64,000 nucleotides of DNA from Chaunax sp. Z400. Taxonomy: Eukaryota > Chordata > Actinopteri > Lophiiformes > Chaunacidae. This document shows positions 1 to 12,300 of this stretch, in pieces. Below the pieces are notes generated by a model. The model saw nothing but the letters and a program-made list of their open reading frames with translations, was not told the origin of the DNA and made no database searches. The stretch is taken from positions 10,322,401 to 10,386,400 of the forward strand of contig CM075206.1 in NCBI GenBank assembly GCA_037577475.1, written 5' to 3'. The translations under genes and the position numbers were made by a program. Position 1 is the first letter of the stretch; each line of letters opens with the position of its first letter.

Positions 1-141
1 GTGACTGCAATGCCGGGGGTCAAACCCTTGAACTGCTTCAAAATACACGAGCGGGAGAGAAATTAGTAAATTTGTAGAAGGAAAACGGAAGAAATAAGAA
101 CAGAGGAAATGAGTATGATGACAAAGGGGTGATTAAAGACA

Positions 142-145
<4 letters not shown>

Positions 146-174
<29 letters not shown>
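146..174. repeat. (GA)n microsatellite
   Basis: About 14 GA units, uninterrupted. Confidence 0.95.
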
Positions 175-177
<3 letters not shown>

Positions 178-336
178 GAACAAAGTGAAAGAGGGAGAAT
201 CTAATACATGGCTCTTACTCAGTAGTTTATCCGTGGTCCATGTGTTGTCTATTACCCCCTGCTTCTTTGTTTCTGCCCTACTTCCAGCGCTCATACCCGC
301 TGTGCCAACAACACACCAGCCAAATTAATAGGAAAT

Positions 337-374
337 ACACACACACACACACTCACACACACACACACACACAC
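337..374. repeat. (CA)n microsatellite
   Basis: About 19 AC units with a single ACTC interruption. Confidence 0.95.
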
Positions 375-1099
375 TGGAGTCAGTGCCAGCATCCTTGCTC
401 CAAACTGGCGTGAGTACAACACACTGTTGCTTATCCAGTTAGAGCTTCAACCAGAGGCTATTTTGCAATCAAATCAAAAGAAGGGCTTAGCAGGTAGGCC
501 CAGGCCTTTGTTTGTGGAGCTGGATGGATGAATCAGACACTATGAGAATGTCCTCAGCACTTACTTAGTTGTTTTAATCCAGTGTTGGACCGTCACTGTA
601 ATCCGCTAATTTGGATAACAAAATTAAATTACAAAAACAAAGTGACTAATCAGACAAGGAGATTATTATCAAATTACTTAAAAAAAAAAAGACTTACAGA
701 GAATCCAAGTGCCTGTATGTTGTTGAGGGGAAAAAAAGCTTGATACAAAGCAGCATATTACGTATGCAGTGGAAAAGCAGAAAAGTGCTTTTTTTTTTTT
801 TTGCAACATCATTTTTTAATCTGTCGTGGTTTAGCCCTCAAACACACATAAGAATACATAAGCCTTTAAAGGTCTGCCTAACATGGCTTTGTAGGCAACC
901 AAAGGTTCTAATTACAAGCCCACATGAAACATTTGCTCAATAGAAAAACATATTGTCTGCAAGCCTCAAATAAAGCCTGATTCCCTTGCTTCAGAAACAC
1001 GTGCACACTGAAATAGCCTCCTTATCTTCAGTCTCTTGCTTCCATGCAGTCCATCTAATATAATGAAATTTGATTTGATTAACAAAGACAATGCTATTC

Positions 1100-1500
1100 T
1101 CACCACATATCTTCTTTAATTGTTCTGTTCTTTTTTTTTGCATCCCCTTTCTGCAAATAATAGCCTCGTAACTTTACAATGGGGTGAGTAAATGTCTCGC
1201 AGTACGGGACCATGCGGACCTTAGCGTCGTTTTCAAGGGTGTGGGTGGTACGCAGAATATGTACAGCGGAATCCCCGATCACTTCCATCTCACGAAATCT
1301 GGGGAACGACCACGCTGTTAACTCCAACACTGACTGCAGGTCCGTCTGTGCAGACCGAAACCAACTTCATCTTCCACTCGTACCATAAACCATAATCATG
1401 GAGGAGTTGCAGAAGCCCCTTTTCTTCTGCGTGTCCTGTGCCGTTCAACTCACACCTTAATTCATCAATTAAACTCTCCGTTGTTGGACACACAATGTAG
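1100..1500 (-). pseudogene. decayed hAT-type transposase fragment
   Basis: Two overlapping minus-strand frames read as one protein with a frameshift near 1290-1330. The first holds GTGHAEEKGLLQLLHDYGL and WKMKLVSVCTDGPAVSVGVN. The second continues with EVIGDSAVHILRTTHTLEND and FTHPIVKLRGYY. The VCTDG-A-V-VG pattern resembles the catalytic-Asp segment of hAT/ZNF862-type transposases. I infer an old insertion in the stau2 3' intron, with both ends lost. Confidence 0.45.
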
Positions 1501-1581
1501 ACAGTGGTGGTACACAAAAGCACTTCTTGTTCTAATACATGCAGTTTGTTTTGACCACGCATGTGCACCCCTGTATGCACG

Positions 1582-1605
1582 CACACACACACACACACAC
1601 ACACA
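1582..1605. repeat. (CA)n microsatellite
   Basis: Twelve CA units. Confidence 0.95.
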
Positions 1606-2972
1606 GGATCTTATATGTGATATAGTTTTTGGAGTATGAGAAAGACATTTCTCCACCTAAGCCCAACTTTTCCTTTTCCACTAAACAGAACCTGCTGTGT
1701 GTGTGCATATGTGTGTTTGGGCTTGGCCGAGCAGCAGAGCTCTCTCAGGTTACACACACACAGGAAGGCTAAGAGCAATAACAAAGGCCTTTCAAAGGAA
1801 CCCTCAGCAGGTTAAGATAAAATGTTTTCACTTAAAATGATAAAAAGCATCTGCAGCTTAAATGAACAGGCGCTAGTATCAGTGGCATGGTATGCGCCGC
1901 AGATCGGCCGGAACTGATTAAAACAGACATTGGTTAGTCCTCGCTTTTACACACACGAAGACATACGCAGCATGCTAACAGCGAGTGTGTGTTTCTGTTC
2001 TGTGTGTGTGTCCAGTCAGGTAATGACAGAAGCACTTGTGAGGTTTAGTTCCAGCTCTAATTTCATAGCCTGCCAATAATGTCCACAGTGAGAAACAGAA
2101 GACGGATAGTGTGTTATCAACAAGTACTACTCACTCCCTTCTTCACACAAGTCCACTTGTTCTATAGGAGCACCTCTCTCATTACTCCATTCTACATAGA
2201 TATACTTTTCTAAGCAATGCCATGCTATATACAAGTTTTGATACAAAAAAACCCTGCATCTCTTATGTTGGTGGTGTGGTGTGCTTGCGTGATGTGGGAG
2301 GTGTTGTATTTATGCATGGTCACGCCACGCCAACATCTGTGCTGTAACTTCAGCATGTGTGCATACTGTCTGACTGTACTGCAGAGTGCCTGATACTACC
2401 AACTTTAAATGATGACTTTCAGAATATACATAACTGATGGCAGAGCAATTTAAATATAATTCTACATTCTACAATTGAAATAAATGTGAAATTTTAATCA
2501 ATACCATGCCTATCAGCAGGGAGGTATGTTTAATGGGGGCTTTTACCCCAAAGGAACAACGAACGAAAAGCTGCAAACATAATGCAAAGACAGATCGAAC
2601 ATTTGCTTCACAGTAGCTTGTAATTTTTGCTTCTTGGGGTGGCTTGAGTAACTAACGGTGGTCAACACTGAACCAGGGGGTCAGTTTGCAAACTGTCATC
2701 TTTACAATGGATGTGTTTGGTAAATTCATGATTTATTCACCTCTGGTTTCTCCTCTAAATCTGTTTGTCTAACCTGAACTTTGTTGTGGCTATGTTTCTG
2801 TCTTTCCAGATCTCAGCAATTAACTTCTCACAAATAAGAAAGATTGCCAAAACAAAAAAGTCAGACTCAGGCTGTATGATACAGGAATTTCCATTTAGTG
2901 AAATTTCTTTTAGACCATTTAACGGATATACAGCCACCCATGAATTAGCATTGTTACCTCCTTGCATCTCAC

Positions 2973-3331
2973 CTGGAAGCCCTGGATGCGAGCCAGGTAG
3001 TCCAGCTGCTGTGCAGGCTGCACTGATACACCACAGGCCAGGGTCGGGTTCTTTCCCTTCATAGGCAGGGAGGCGTCGGCTGTAGGCGACTGACCATTGA
3101 GAAGCAGCTCCCTGGCCATGGTAGCTGTTGGGCTGGTTGAGGAGGCTGAGCCACTGTAGTATGGAGGGTGTCCTGGGGGTAACTGGGCAGAGCAGGCCCC
3201 CATGTCTTTGGATGTCAAGTAGTTGACGGAGCCACCACTGCTGCCGCCGGGGCCTGAAGTTCCCCCCTGCTTCCTGCTGGCCTCCATCTCCTGGTAGACG
3301 TCAGGACTGAGGTGGAGCAGACCCTTCTGGG
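2973..3331 (-). CDS. stau2: stau2 coding exon 11: linker, Staufen-swapping motif and start of dsRBD5
   Basis: A 359-base exon, residues 478-597, acceptor CCCCTCCAG. TQKGLLHLSPDVYQEMEASR is conserved. Next is a Gly/Ser-rich stretch (GGTSGPGGSSGGS) looser than in mammals, then NYLTSKDM. The Staufen-swapping motif is formed by SPTATMARELLLNGQSPTA and QPAQQLDYLARIQGFQ. This region mediates dimerisation and, in Staufen1, UPF1-linked decay. The donor TTCCAG/GTGAGA ends the exon inside the helix leading to dsRBD5. An intronic CAG six bases inside the acceptor could give a slightly shorter version, but only the chosen site keeps the frame. Confidence 0.95.
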
Positions 3332-6300
3332 CTGGAGGGGTCAAGGCAGACAGGAGTGAAGATTATGGGGACAGGAAGACAGAAAAAGAGGAACAAAATA
3401 AGGGTTGGATGAACGAATAAAAGGACAGATAAGAGAAATGGTGGACGAGAGGTTGAACAGGTGGAAAATGTTTTGATGTATGGATAGGGTGACATGGTTT
3501 ATAACATAGCAGAAATTCATAAAGTTACAGTAGGAGAATGTTAAAGAGAGAATGGAAAAAAACGGGTTATTGTGGCTCTCCTTATTAACCGCTGAAAAGA
3601 TTTTCAAACACAATCCTGTGTCACCCGCTAGTAGACAAGGCCAGCGTGTGTTTGCACGTGTGTTGGCTTCCAAACTGGCATTCCATCACCCAACGGAGAT
3701 GACAGTTTCATGTGGTATGGCACCTCTAAGCACTATCAAAGTGTCCTCTGAGAAGCACACACAGCCTATTTCTTTCTCACTCTCAAACAGACATACACAG
3801 GCACAAACAAAGCACCTACCAATATCAACACAGTGGCTATGACTTCATCATTGATGGGAAATAGTGCAATGTCAGCTAGCCAGCATCCTGTCTCACTTGT
3901 AAGGTCTATTCAAACACGGCCGCAACAGAATCTAGGAGGCAGGTTCGGTCTCAGATCAAGGTTCTTGTGTGAATATTTCAGCTGTGAGAAATGTCCGCAG
4001 CGATTTGGAGCCGAGTGACTGAGCTACTTCTGACAAACCTGGCCAGCTGAGCGCACAGCGCTCAGTTCTGATCCAGACAGTCTGGATAAATCGGATATAT
4101 TTATGTTGGCTTCCTGCACTTATAACTGTCACAAAAAAAACGGTTGTGACAGGTGGAAGCAGAATACATTGATGGGTTCAATTGAGTTTCAATACTTCCA
4201 TCACTTTGTGTTCTGAGGTGAAAAGTGAGAATAAAGGATATGAGACGTGAAAGAAGACGAGAAGAGGTGAAGGGAGAGAAAGGTGTGCAAGCTCGTCCTT
4301 GTGGAAGAGGAGGTGGGGATGAGTGGATGTAAAAACCATGCGGAGCCTCCGAAGCCCAGCCAAGGTCACCGGAGAAAGGAAGACCAGCTGTGTGTCTTAG
4401 TGCATACGTCTGTGTGTGGTTGTTTGCGTATGTGTACAGGCCAACAGCTGGGAGAAAGTGCATGACTGACAGTCCACTTCCTGTTAACATGACCATCACA
4501 CATAGATACACTGATAAAGACAGAGACTAGTGTGCACTTGGTCTAGGGTTTCTGGGAACCTAGGGACAGTATTTCCCATTTTGAACAATGAAGTTTATTT
4601 CCAGAGGAGCAGAGAAAATGAAGGAAACAGCAATGAAATCCAGGACTTATTACTCATACTACAACAAACTGCTTCGTGCCAGCGATGACACAATTGCTAG
4701 GATTTTTCTCCCCCCCCCCCTCCCAATCATGATGACAACTTTAATTTGAATTTACGCAAGTAAAACTCGCAGGCTTGTGCATTCTGAATCTATCACAAAA
4801 AAATGAAAGGTGTTAGCCAACATGACATCAGCTGTGGACAAAGAATACTGCGGTGGTAGGGGCTGGGAAGGGGCAGGGAATGCATTCCATGTGAGTGTGT
4901 GTGATTGTCTGCCGAAGAGCGTGAGCGTGTCTGCGAGGATGTTTGCATATTTGTGCGTGATTGACTGCTTGGAGCTGGTGTCGGTTGATGGAGAGCAAGA
5001 TCGTGACAATAAGAGAAAGAACAGCGAGATGAAGGAGGAGAGACAGTGAGAGTGATTAAGTATGAGTGACAAAGTGTGTTTGTGTGCGAGGATGTTGGGT
5101 AGGGATTGCGAAACCGTGTACATGAAGTGGGAGCGAGTTAGAGGGAGAAGAGAACAGCAAAGAGCGAGAGTGAGGCTGTGTGATGGGGGAATGAAAGCGT
5201 AAGGGAGAGTGTGTGCTTATGGTGCTGGCTCCAGGCAGTTTGGAGGGGTCCCACCCAGACTCGGCGTCCGGTGGGCCAGGGGAGCGCTGGAGGGAAGCCA
5301 GAGCGAAGCATGAGACTGATCGAAAACAGATAGGGCCAGAGCCCACCGCTATAAATCACCACTATGGAGCAAGACCCTCACATAGTTCACACATGCACAC
5401 AGCGCACGGACACACATTCACAAACACACAAATATGCACAGCAGGAAATGAAATGTGGCAACTTGAGTGAAAAGCCCTGCTGCAATACCCATGGGAAAAG
5501 AAGGGAGAAAAATCACTCTCTTCTTACTGCTTTTTCTTCTTTCTCTTACACTCCCCTTTCTGTCTAAGCCACCCTGTCTGTTGTAGCACTGTATCCCACA
5601 GCTCACACAGGGCAAAGGACACAACCGCACACCACAACACTCATACATAAATACAATGAGTGCTTGAATGATGCGTGCGGTTTTACGTGGAAAAGCAAGA
5701 GTGGAACGGCAGATCCATAAATGCACAGCATGTGACACATTTACCTATTGTCTTCCACTTTGCCTTAGCGGGCCTGTGTGGAGAACGGTTTGTATGCAAG
5801 CTCGGGTACAACTATGATACAGCTAAGGCATCTTCTGGAGGTTAATATACCACCACCATAATAATCCAAAAGACTACTATACTATTTATTGGATCTTTTT
5901 TTTTAGCAATACTGTTTCTGCATTGTATTCAGTGAGTGAATCTTTACTGCAGTTTTTACTGTTACTGGTGGAGTCCGCCTCTCCTGCAAAGGATTTATAT
6001 TACATACCCATGCACAAGGGAATCAGGAAAAACAGAGGATAAAAGCCAACGGATGCAGGAGTGTGTATTGCTGCATCTATTACTAGACCCGTCAATCGTG
6101 TCATGGTGTACGGATGCAGTCTGGTGAGAAGGTAGGAAGTTAATTCACTGGAGATCAGCAAGACTGTCAGCAGGTGTTCACTTTAACTAAAACTTTAATT
6201 AAGAGATAAACGGAACTCAAATGGAATTCAAACATTGGCTAAGTTTGTCAAGAGCATGTGGTTTGTATTGCCATGTCTCTTGATCACTCAGGACCAACAG

Positions 6301-9300
6301 ACACCCCTTTTTAAGTGTATTTATACATTAAATTATGGACGGCAGAGAATTTTCTATTCAGTAGCTCAGTCAGTATGAAACTGAAGTCGTGGTCAATAGT
6401 AGTGAAGCTAAGAGATTGAAAACTCTGCGCAACCACAAGCATGGGCATTAAACACTCCTCAAGTAAAAAATCTGAGTGTTACCTTTGATTCACATCTTAT
6501 CTTTGAACTTGAATCAGTAAGGAAACTTGAATTGAACTATATCCATTTATGTGTCTTCTTATTCATGTAATTTATTCCTAATTTTCTTAGTTCCTGTTTT
6601 ATAAACAAACAAACAAGGGGGTGCAGATAGATGGCGATGGCCCTTTGACGCATGTCTTCCCCCTCACTCTCTCTCGCATATTTCCTGTAAAAAAAAAAGA
6701 AGTCTTCAGCTATCCTATCAATTAAAGGCAAAAATGCCCAAAACAATGACTTAAAAAAACAACAAAAACATGACATTTATCACCGTTTATCACAAAAAAA
6801 GATGTTCTAAAGAGGTAAAATCTCCAGCAACACTTGCAGTATCAGAAATAACATTATTACTTAGACCAACGCGTTTCAGCTTGTGACTCTGATGAAGGTC
6901 AGTCATGTCTTTAGACCATTTCTCCCTTCTTCACGCACCTTGAAAGTAGGTGAAGTTGCTACTTTGCTTCCACAAAAAAAGATGTTACAATAATTCAGAT
7001 ACCAGGGAGATTAATTTCACTGGATATGCTGCAAAATGATTTCATCATTGCTAGTTCTATTCAATGAAGTGTGTAGTCAATCAAAAACTAGGGGCAAACC
7101 AGAAATATCATTCAGCAATCATAAACAAACAAAGACTAAAACCAGCTGTATCTGTTTCAATCAGCTGTAAATGGTGTCATGCAATAGACATTATTCGGAC
7201 ATTAGTGCTGAGTGAGAGTTGTGCGGTTTGAACAACTTTAAAGAGGTAATGAACATATAGTTCAGCCTCATGCTGAGTCTGAGATAAACTAAAAGTAGGA
7301 ATGACATGGGACCCAAGTAACAATAGGAACAGGAATTGTTTCCCAGGGGCCTCTGCTATGATGGTATTGAGCAATTCCTGGAGTTACAAAAGAAACCACA
7401 ACCACTAAAGTAGTCTATTTAGATGATATGTCCTCCAAAGAATTAGACTAAATCACACAAGAGTGCATATATTGTGGCAGATGGCCAGTTCTCACCTAGA
7501 TTTTGTAAATTGAGTCTGCGCCATGACTGACCAAAAAAAACAACACAAAAAGTCAGAGTGATTTGTCCTTCCAATCTGCTGTGCACTTTTCAGTATGAGA
7601 AAGCTGAAACATCACCTTCATTCTCCACTCCAGACTTAAGCTGGATACCGAATGTCAGATTACTACAGCCCTGCCAGAGGCCTCCATTAGGGCTGAGTGA
7701 CGAAAGCACATTTGAATCTAAGAATCTGTTTGTTTTCCGCTCTGCTGGCCCACATCTCACAGACTATTTGTTTATCCCCTACACTGCTCTTTCTCAGACT
7801 GCTGGCATTTACTTTGTTGGCATCCACAGTGAGATAGTTTGCAATGTGTCCTTTTATCAAGCTGGGACATCACAACAAAACAAGCTCAGAAAATCTGCAT
7901 AAGCAACATTGTGACCGTGGTTCCTTCTAATAAATATTAATTTAGTTAACGTCCACATCACGTGGAATAAATGGAACAACATCACTGCCAGACTCTCGAG
8001 ACCAGCAAACAGAAAATAGGATGTCACTTCTTGAAATAGTGTTTGAATTTGGTGAGAGGAAGGCTCCTTCATTATTTGCATTTTGAGAGCAGACAGGACA
8101 GACAACTTGACAACAAAAATCTAATAGAGAACAGCTGTTTCCAACAAAATTGAATCCTTGTGCATCCTATCCCACTCAAATAAAAGGAGCTTTGAGCCAA
8201 TAACATTCCCAAGTAAATTCATACATAAATAGTCTCATTAAAATGTTTATTGTTTGTCTAAAGTTAAAAATGTCCACATGTATGTTTATTTTCCCAAATG
8301 AGGTGATGAATGAGGAGGTTATCTCTGCTGGGTCTGAAATATTGTTTTAATCTGGTTTCATCTTTGACAGACAACTAGAGAAATGCTAAGAAAACAGGTC
8401 ATTGTCAGCTTACTTTTAGCATGTGGGGATTTTATGCAATTTAGCAGCACGATGCTTGCAGCGATAGCAGACATATAAAAAGGTGTGGTCATCTGCACTT
8501 TTACATGTAAGTATCAAATGCACAGTGACTCCTCCTGACAGGCAGTTGAGTAGCAGAGATCTACGTTCATCTTTTTTTAAATTAAAATGTTCATGCTATG
8601 ATAACCATCAAATTTTATTCTGCACATACTGTGAAACCGGTAATTGCTGCAACCCTACTTGTGACACAATGTCATATCAATTGCAAACTGAATCAACAAA
8701 GAGTAGTAGTCAGTATATACCTTGTAAAGTATTATATGTAGTACTCTTACTAGATCGAAACTGCCAATGGATTAATATCGGATTCTTTTGTAGAAGTGTT
8801 GGAGGTGATTATTAAGTTGCTTCTAGGTTCCAGCATTTTTCATAAGCACTTTAAGTGATTTTGTCTACAGCTGATGAGAGATTTAACTTTAAAATACAGT
8901 ATATCCACATATCATAACATCATATATCCTTGGCTCACCATTTTGTGTGCCAAGTGTGTGCAGGAATATACTGTGTGTTCACATCTGCAATCCAGTTTGC
9001 TTGTGTGTTAATCCTGAGTGAAAGGCTATGTTTTTTGTTTTTTTGCACAGGAAGGCAGTGGGGGGACTCCCCGGAGGGCCTCAGTGTGCGGCCCTGTAAG
9101 CCTGTGTGAATGAGCCCGAATTCACAGGCTCCCCACGAGGACGCACGGTCGATTAAGCTGACAGTCAGAGGCCCATTGACCAGTCACAGAGATTAAACGC
9201 CGGGCCATCTCAGCGGCTAAAACCACCTGCGGGATGGAGGGAGCAATGGAGAGCCAAAGAGGAGGAGGAGAAGGAAATGGAGATGTGCTGATACTCACTG

Positions 9301-12300
9301 TTACTTGTCGCTTCGGTAAATGACGCCTTTTGTCCATTCCAGCCTTTGCTGTCCATCTGTAGTGATGTGGAGAGAAGGAAAGAAGGGGGAGGTAAGAGAG
9401 ACGTAGATTCTTGAACAGACAGCTTCTTCACGCATGTCAGACGAGTTCCTTCCTACTGTTTGGGCCACAAAGAGACAAACGCTCACAGGAGGGGATGCTT
9501 AGGGAGCCTAGTGTCTGTCTAAGCCAGCTACTTAATTGGGGGGTTGTCAGTGTTTGGTAACAAAAAAAAAAAGAGACTATGATTCAGTGTGTTACCTCTG
9601 CTGTGGTATGCGTGTCTGCCGAGCCATAAACATGTACTGTATGTGGCATGGCTGTAAACAAACATGGGCTTTTTGCACAGATCAACCACAATCCCACGGT
9701 GGGATGGTGGTGGATCCAAGCTCCCAACAGCAGGGCAGGCAAAGAAGGAAGAGAGAGATCTAAAGAAAACAACCTGTCCTACAATAGAGGAGCTTGGAAA
9801 ACACAGTTTAATCACTACATAATGATCGGGGTTGTCTGAGGACCTAGTGAGAAGTAGGCGTTCCGACTAATTCTTACAGTTGTCAGGCCAATGGACAGCC
9901 ACATATCAGCAACTCCGTTCTATTTAAATGTTCTGCCTCGAGTGGAACCAGTGAGGCCTCTTGCCTGGAATTAGCTTTAATAGTGAGACTGCTTATATCC
10001 AGTGCGGAAGACTGTAATCTGAAACCTTAGATACAAAAAAAAATAGTGGTTTATAGGGCTAACAAATAAAGCATGCAATGATGTGAAAATACATTTTTGA
10101 CATTTTCTTGTCAACACATGTAACGGGAGCATTTTCAGCATGCACAGGGTTCAGCACTTTCAAAGACTAACCTGCTGAATTTGGAAATTTGTCAGCGGTA
10201 AATACATAACAGACCAAACTGAATAAAGGCAGAGCTTCGACTGTTTAGTATGAAGATGAAGGCAACGAGATTAGTAGTAGGGTCTTTGGAGAAACGTCAA
10301 CTTCACTGTCCTGGTAAGAGCACTGTGTCATCCTTTAGCTATAGGGCATTGCTGTATGAATAAGATATATACAGCTGCACGTATCTAACTAATGAGCTGT
10401 CTGGGGAGCAATGCATATTCTACGAAAAGCCTGGTTATGTAACATCATCTCTATCTAAATCTGCCCTGAGATTAATAACCAATGAGGTGAATAAAGATGA
10501 TGGAAATCAATGGTTGCTTTTCAAAACACATTTGGTTCAGAGAAGCTGAACAGGTTACGCAACAGGAACTGGACTGTAACTCGTGATAATCTGAGAATCA
10601 ACTGAGTATCAACACATCTTGCATTTTGCACAATGCTGTAAAGATGAGACAGTACATAAACAAAATAAAGGCATTACAGAGAATGTAAGTAAGTAGAAAA
10701 TACCAATCATCTACTTCTTTTTTAATGCCAGGATTTCTACTGCTCTGTTTTATATTACCACTTCTGCCAAGGAGGTTATGTTTTACCTTTGTTGTTTGCT
10801 AGCAGAATATCTCAAACATTTCTTTACAGATTTCAATGATTTCAATTTGTGGAGACGTGGCTTTTGGAATGGGGAAGAGGCAATTAGATCTTGAGTCAGA
10901 TCTGGATCTTTCGGTGTTTATCAGTCTTTAACAATGTGACATTTCCCAACACATGAATCAGTTTTTCAACAAATAAGAATAACAATACAAACAGTTTGTC
11001 GACACTGGATTTTTGTAACATTTTTGCATTCAAAATGTGAAATATGAGTATGAATGTATAGTTTTTCATTCTAATGTCTTCAAAATGGTCATATTTTGTC
11101 TTTATTCCTCCATGTCTTATCCTGTTTTCATAGTTACCTCCACCAGGGAGATTATGTTTTCATCTATGTTTGTCTGTCTGTCTGTTACCTCCAGATCAAG
11201 TTGCTAATCAAGGATTTTTTTTTACAGCCTTTGCAGAGGAACGCAGTGGCTGAATGCCCTTCTAGTTGCATAATGAAAATATCTGGACTGTTGGTTGAAC
11301 AAAACAATAAAGAAGATGTTAGTATGGGGGCTGGGAAATTTGCATGACTCCTTTTGAGTAAAAAGAAGCCTGTTGAGGTGCTTGGGGCATCTGGGTAAGA
11401 TGCCTCCTTTGGAGGTTTTCCTGGCACAGCCAACTGGGAGGAGACCAAGGGGTGGACCGAGAATTCACTGGAAGGATGACATATCTCCTCTAGCCAGGGG
11501 AAAAAAGGAGGAGCTGAAAAGCATTGCTGAGGATGTTTAACACCCTGCTTAGCCTGGTGCTGCAGCGACCCAAGCCCGGATAAGTGGACGAAAATGGATA
11601 GAAGGATTAAAAAAAAAAGGTTGGTGTAAGCAAGAGAAGTTCAGCAGAGTTTGTACCTCAGTGGTGTTCTGAGGGACTGTGGAGGCCTTGTATCCCAACT
11701 GCAGGAGCATCGCCTCAGCTGCATTACGCTTCGCCACCTTCTTATTGGGTCCTGTTCCTGTGGCAACCTCGCTATTCACCTTTACCTGCATTATGCACAG
11801 ATGCAAAGACAAATCAATATTATGGCTATATAGAAACATCCTGTGATAATGAATCACTGCATGAATCAATGAAAACTGTATCAATTCTATATTAAATTCA
11901 CTTTTCTAATGACTTTCCACCTCCTGTCACACTTTTGTTCACTTCCAGCTAAAAACACTTTAGGCCGAGTCAGGCATGCAATTTACATGGAAAGAAAAAG
12001 CCGTGTTTGTGTTTGTTTTTCAGTGATCCCAAAACATTAAATCTGTCTACACAGAATGTAAGCAGACATTTCCAAGTGAATGTAAGACATTATTATGTTA
12101 TACAAACAGAGAATTACACTCTACAAATAACATTCTGAGAGCCAAAGCCTGTGAACAGCGAGGGCTCAGTGCCGTTACTCAAAGGGGTCTGACATGCTCA
12201 CTAAGTGCTCGTCTGAATACATCAGGAAGGGGATATGTAAAATGAGAAAGAAAGCCTCAATAAATTACCACGCAAAAAACACAATCACTCTTGCATATAT

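Larger units (their letters stand above)
1..2972. other. stau2 3' intron or flank up to the window edge
   Basis: No dsRBD5 exon recognised. It holds (GA)n, (CA)n and the hAT-type transposase fossil at 1100-1500. At the very edge, on the minus strand, positions 20-45 read LKQFKGLTP, vaguely like the stau2 tail ALKQFSEQGLDP, but with no convincing splice context. Confidence 0.6.
9357..11656. other. stau2 intron between exons 9 and 10 (2300 bp)
   Basis: Holds two fragments of the GTTACCTCC-type repeat and a LINE tail in its distal third. Nothing recognisable between 9370 and 10750. Confidence 0.75.

Noticed and set aside
2919..2972. Extension of the stau2 exon 11 frame past the donor (VRCKEV...)
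   Set aside because: It crosses a strong GTGAGA donor, and the family sequence after IQGFQ differs.
4101..4511. 136-codon minus-strand frame in the stau2 intron
   Set aside because: Low-complexity Ser/His/Thr/Pro from CT-rich DNA, with no homology recognised.
8483..8815. 110-codon plus-strand Cys-rich frame
   Set aside because: Cys spacing fits no known domain. Intronic and without splice context.
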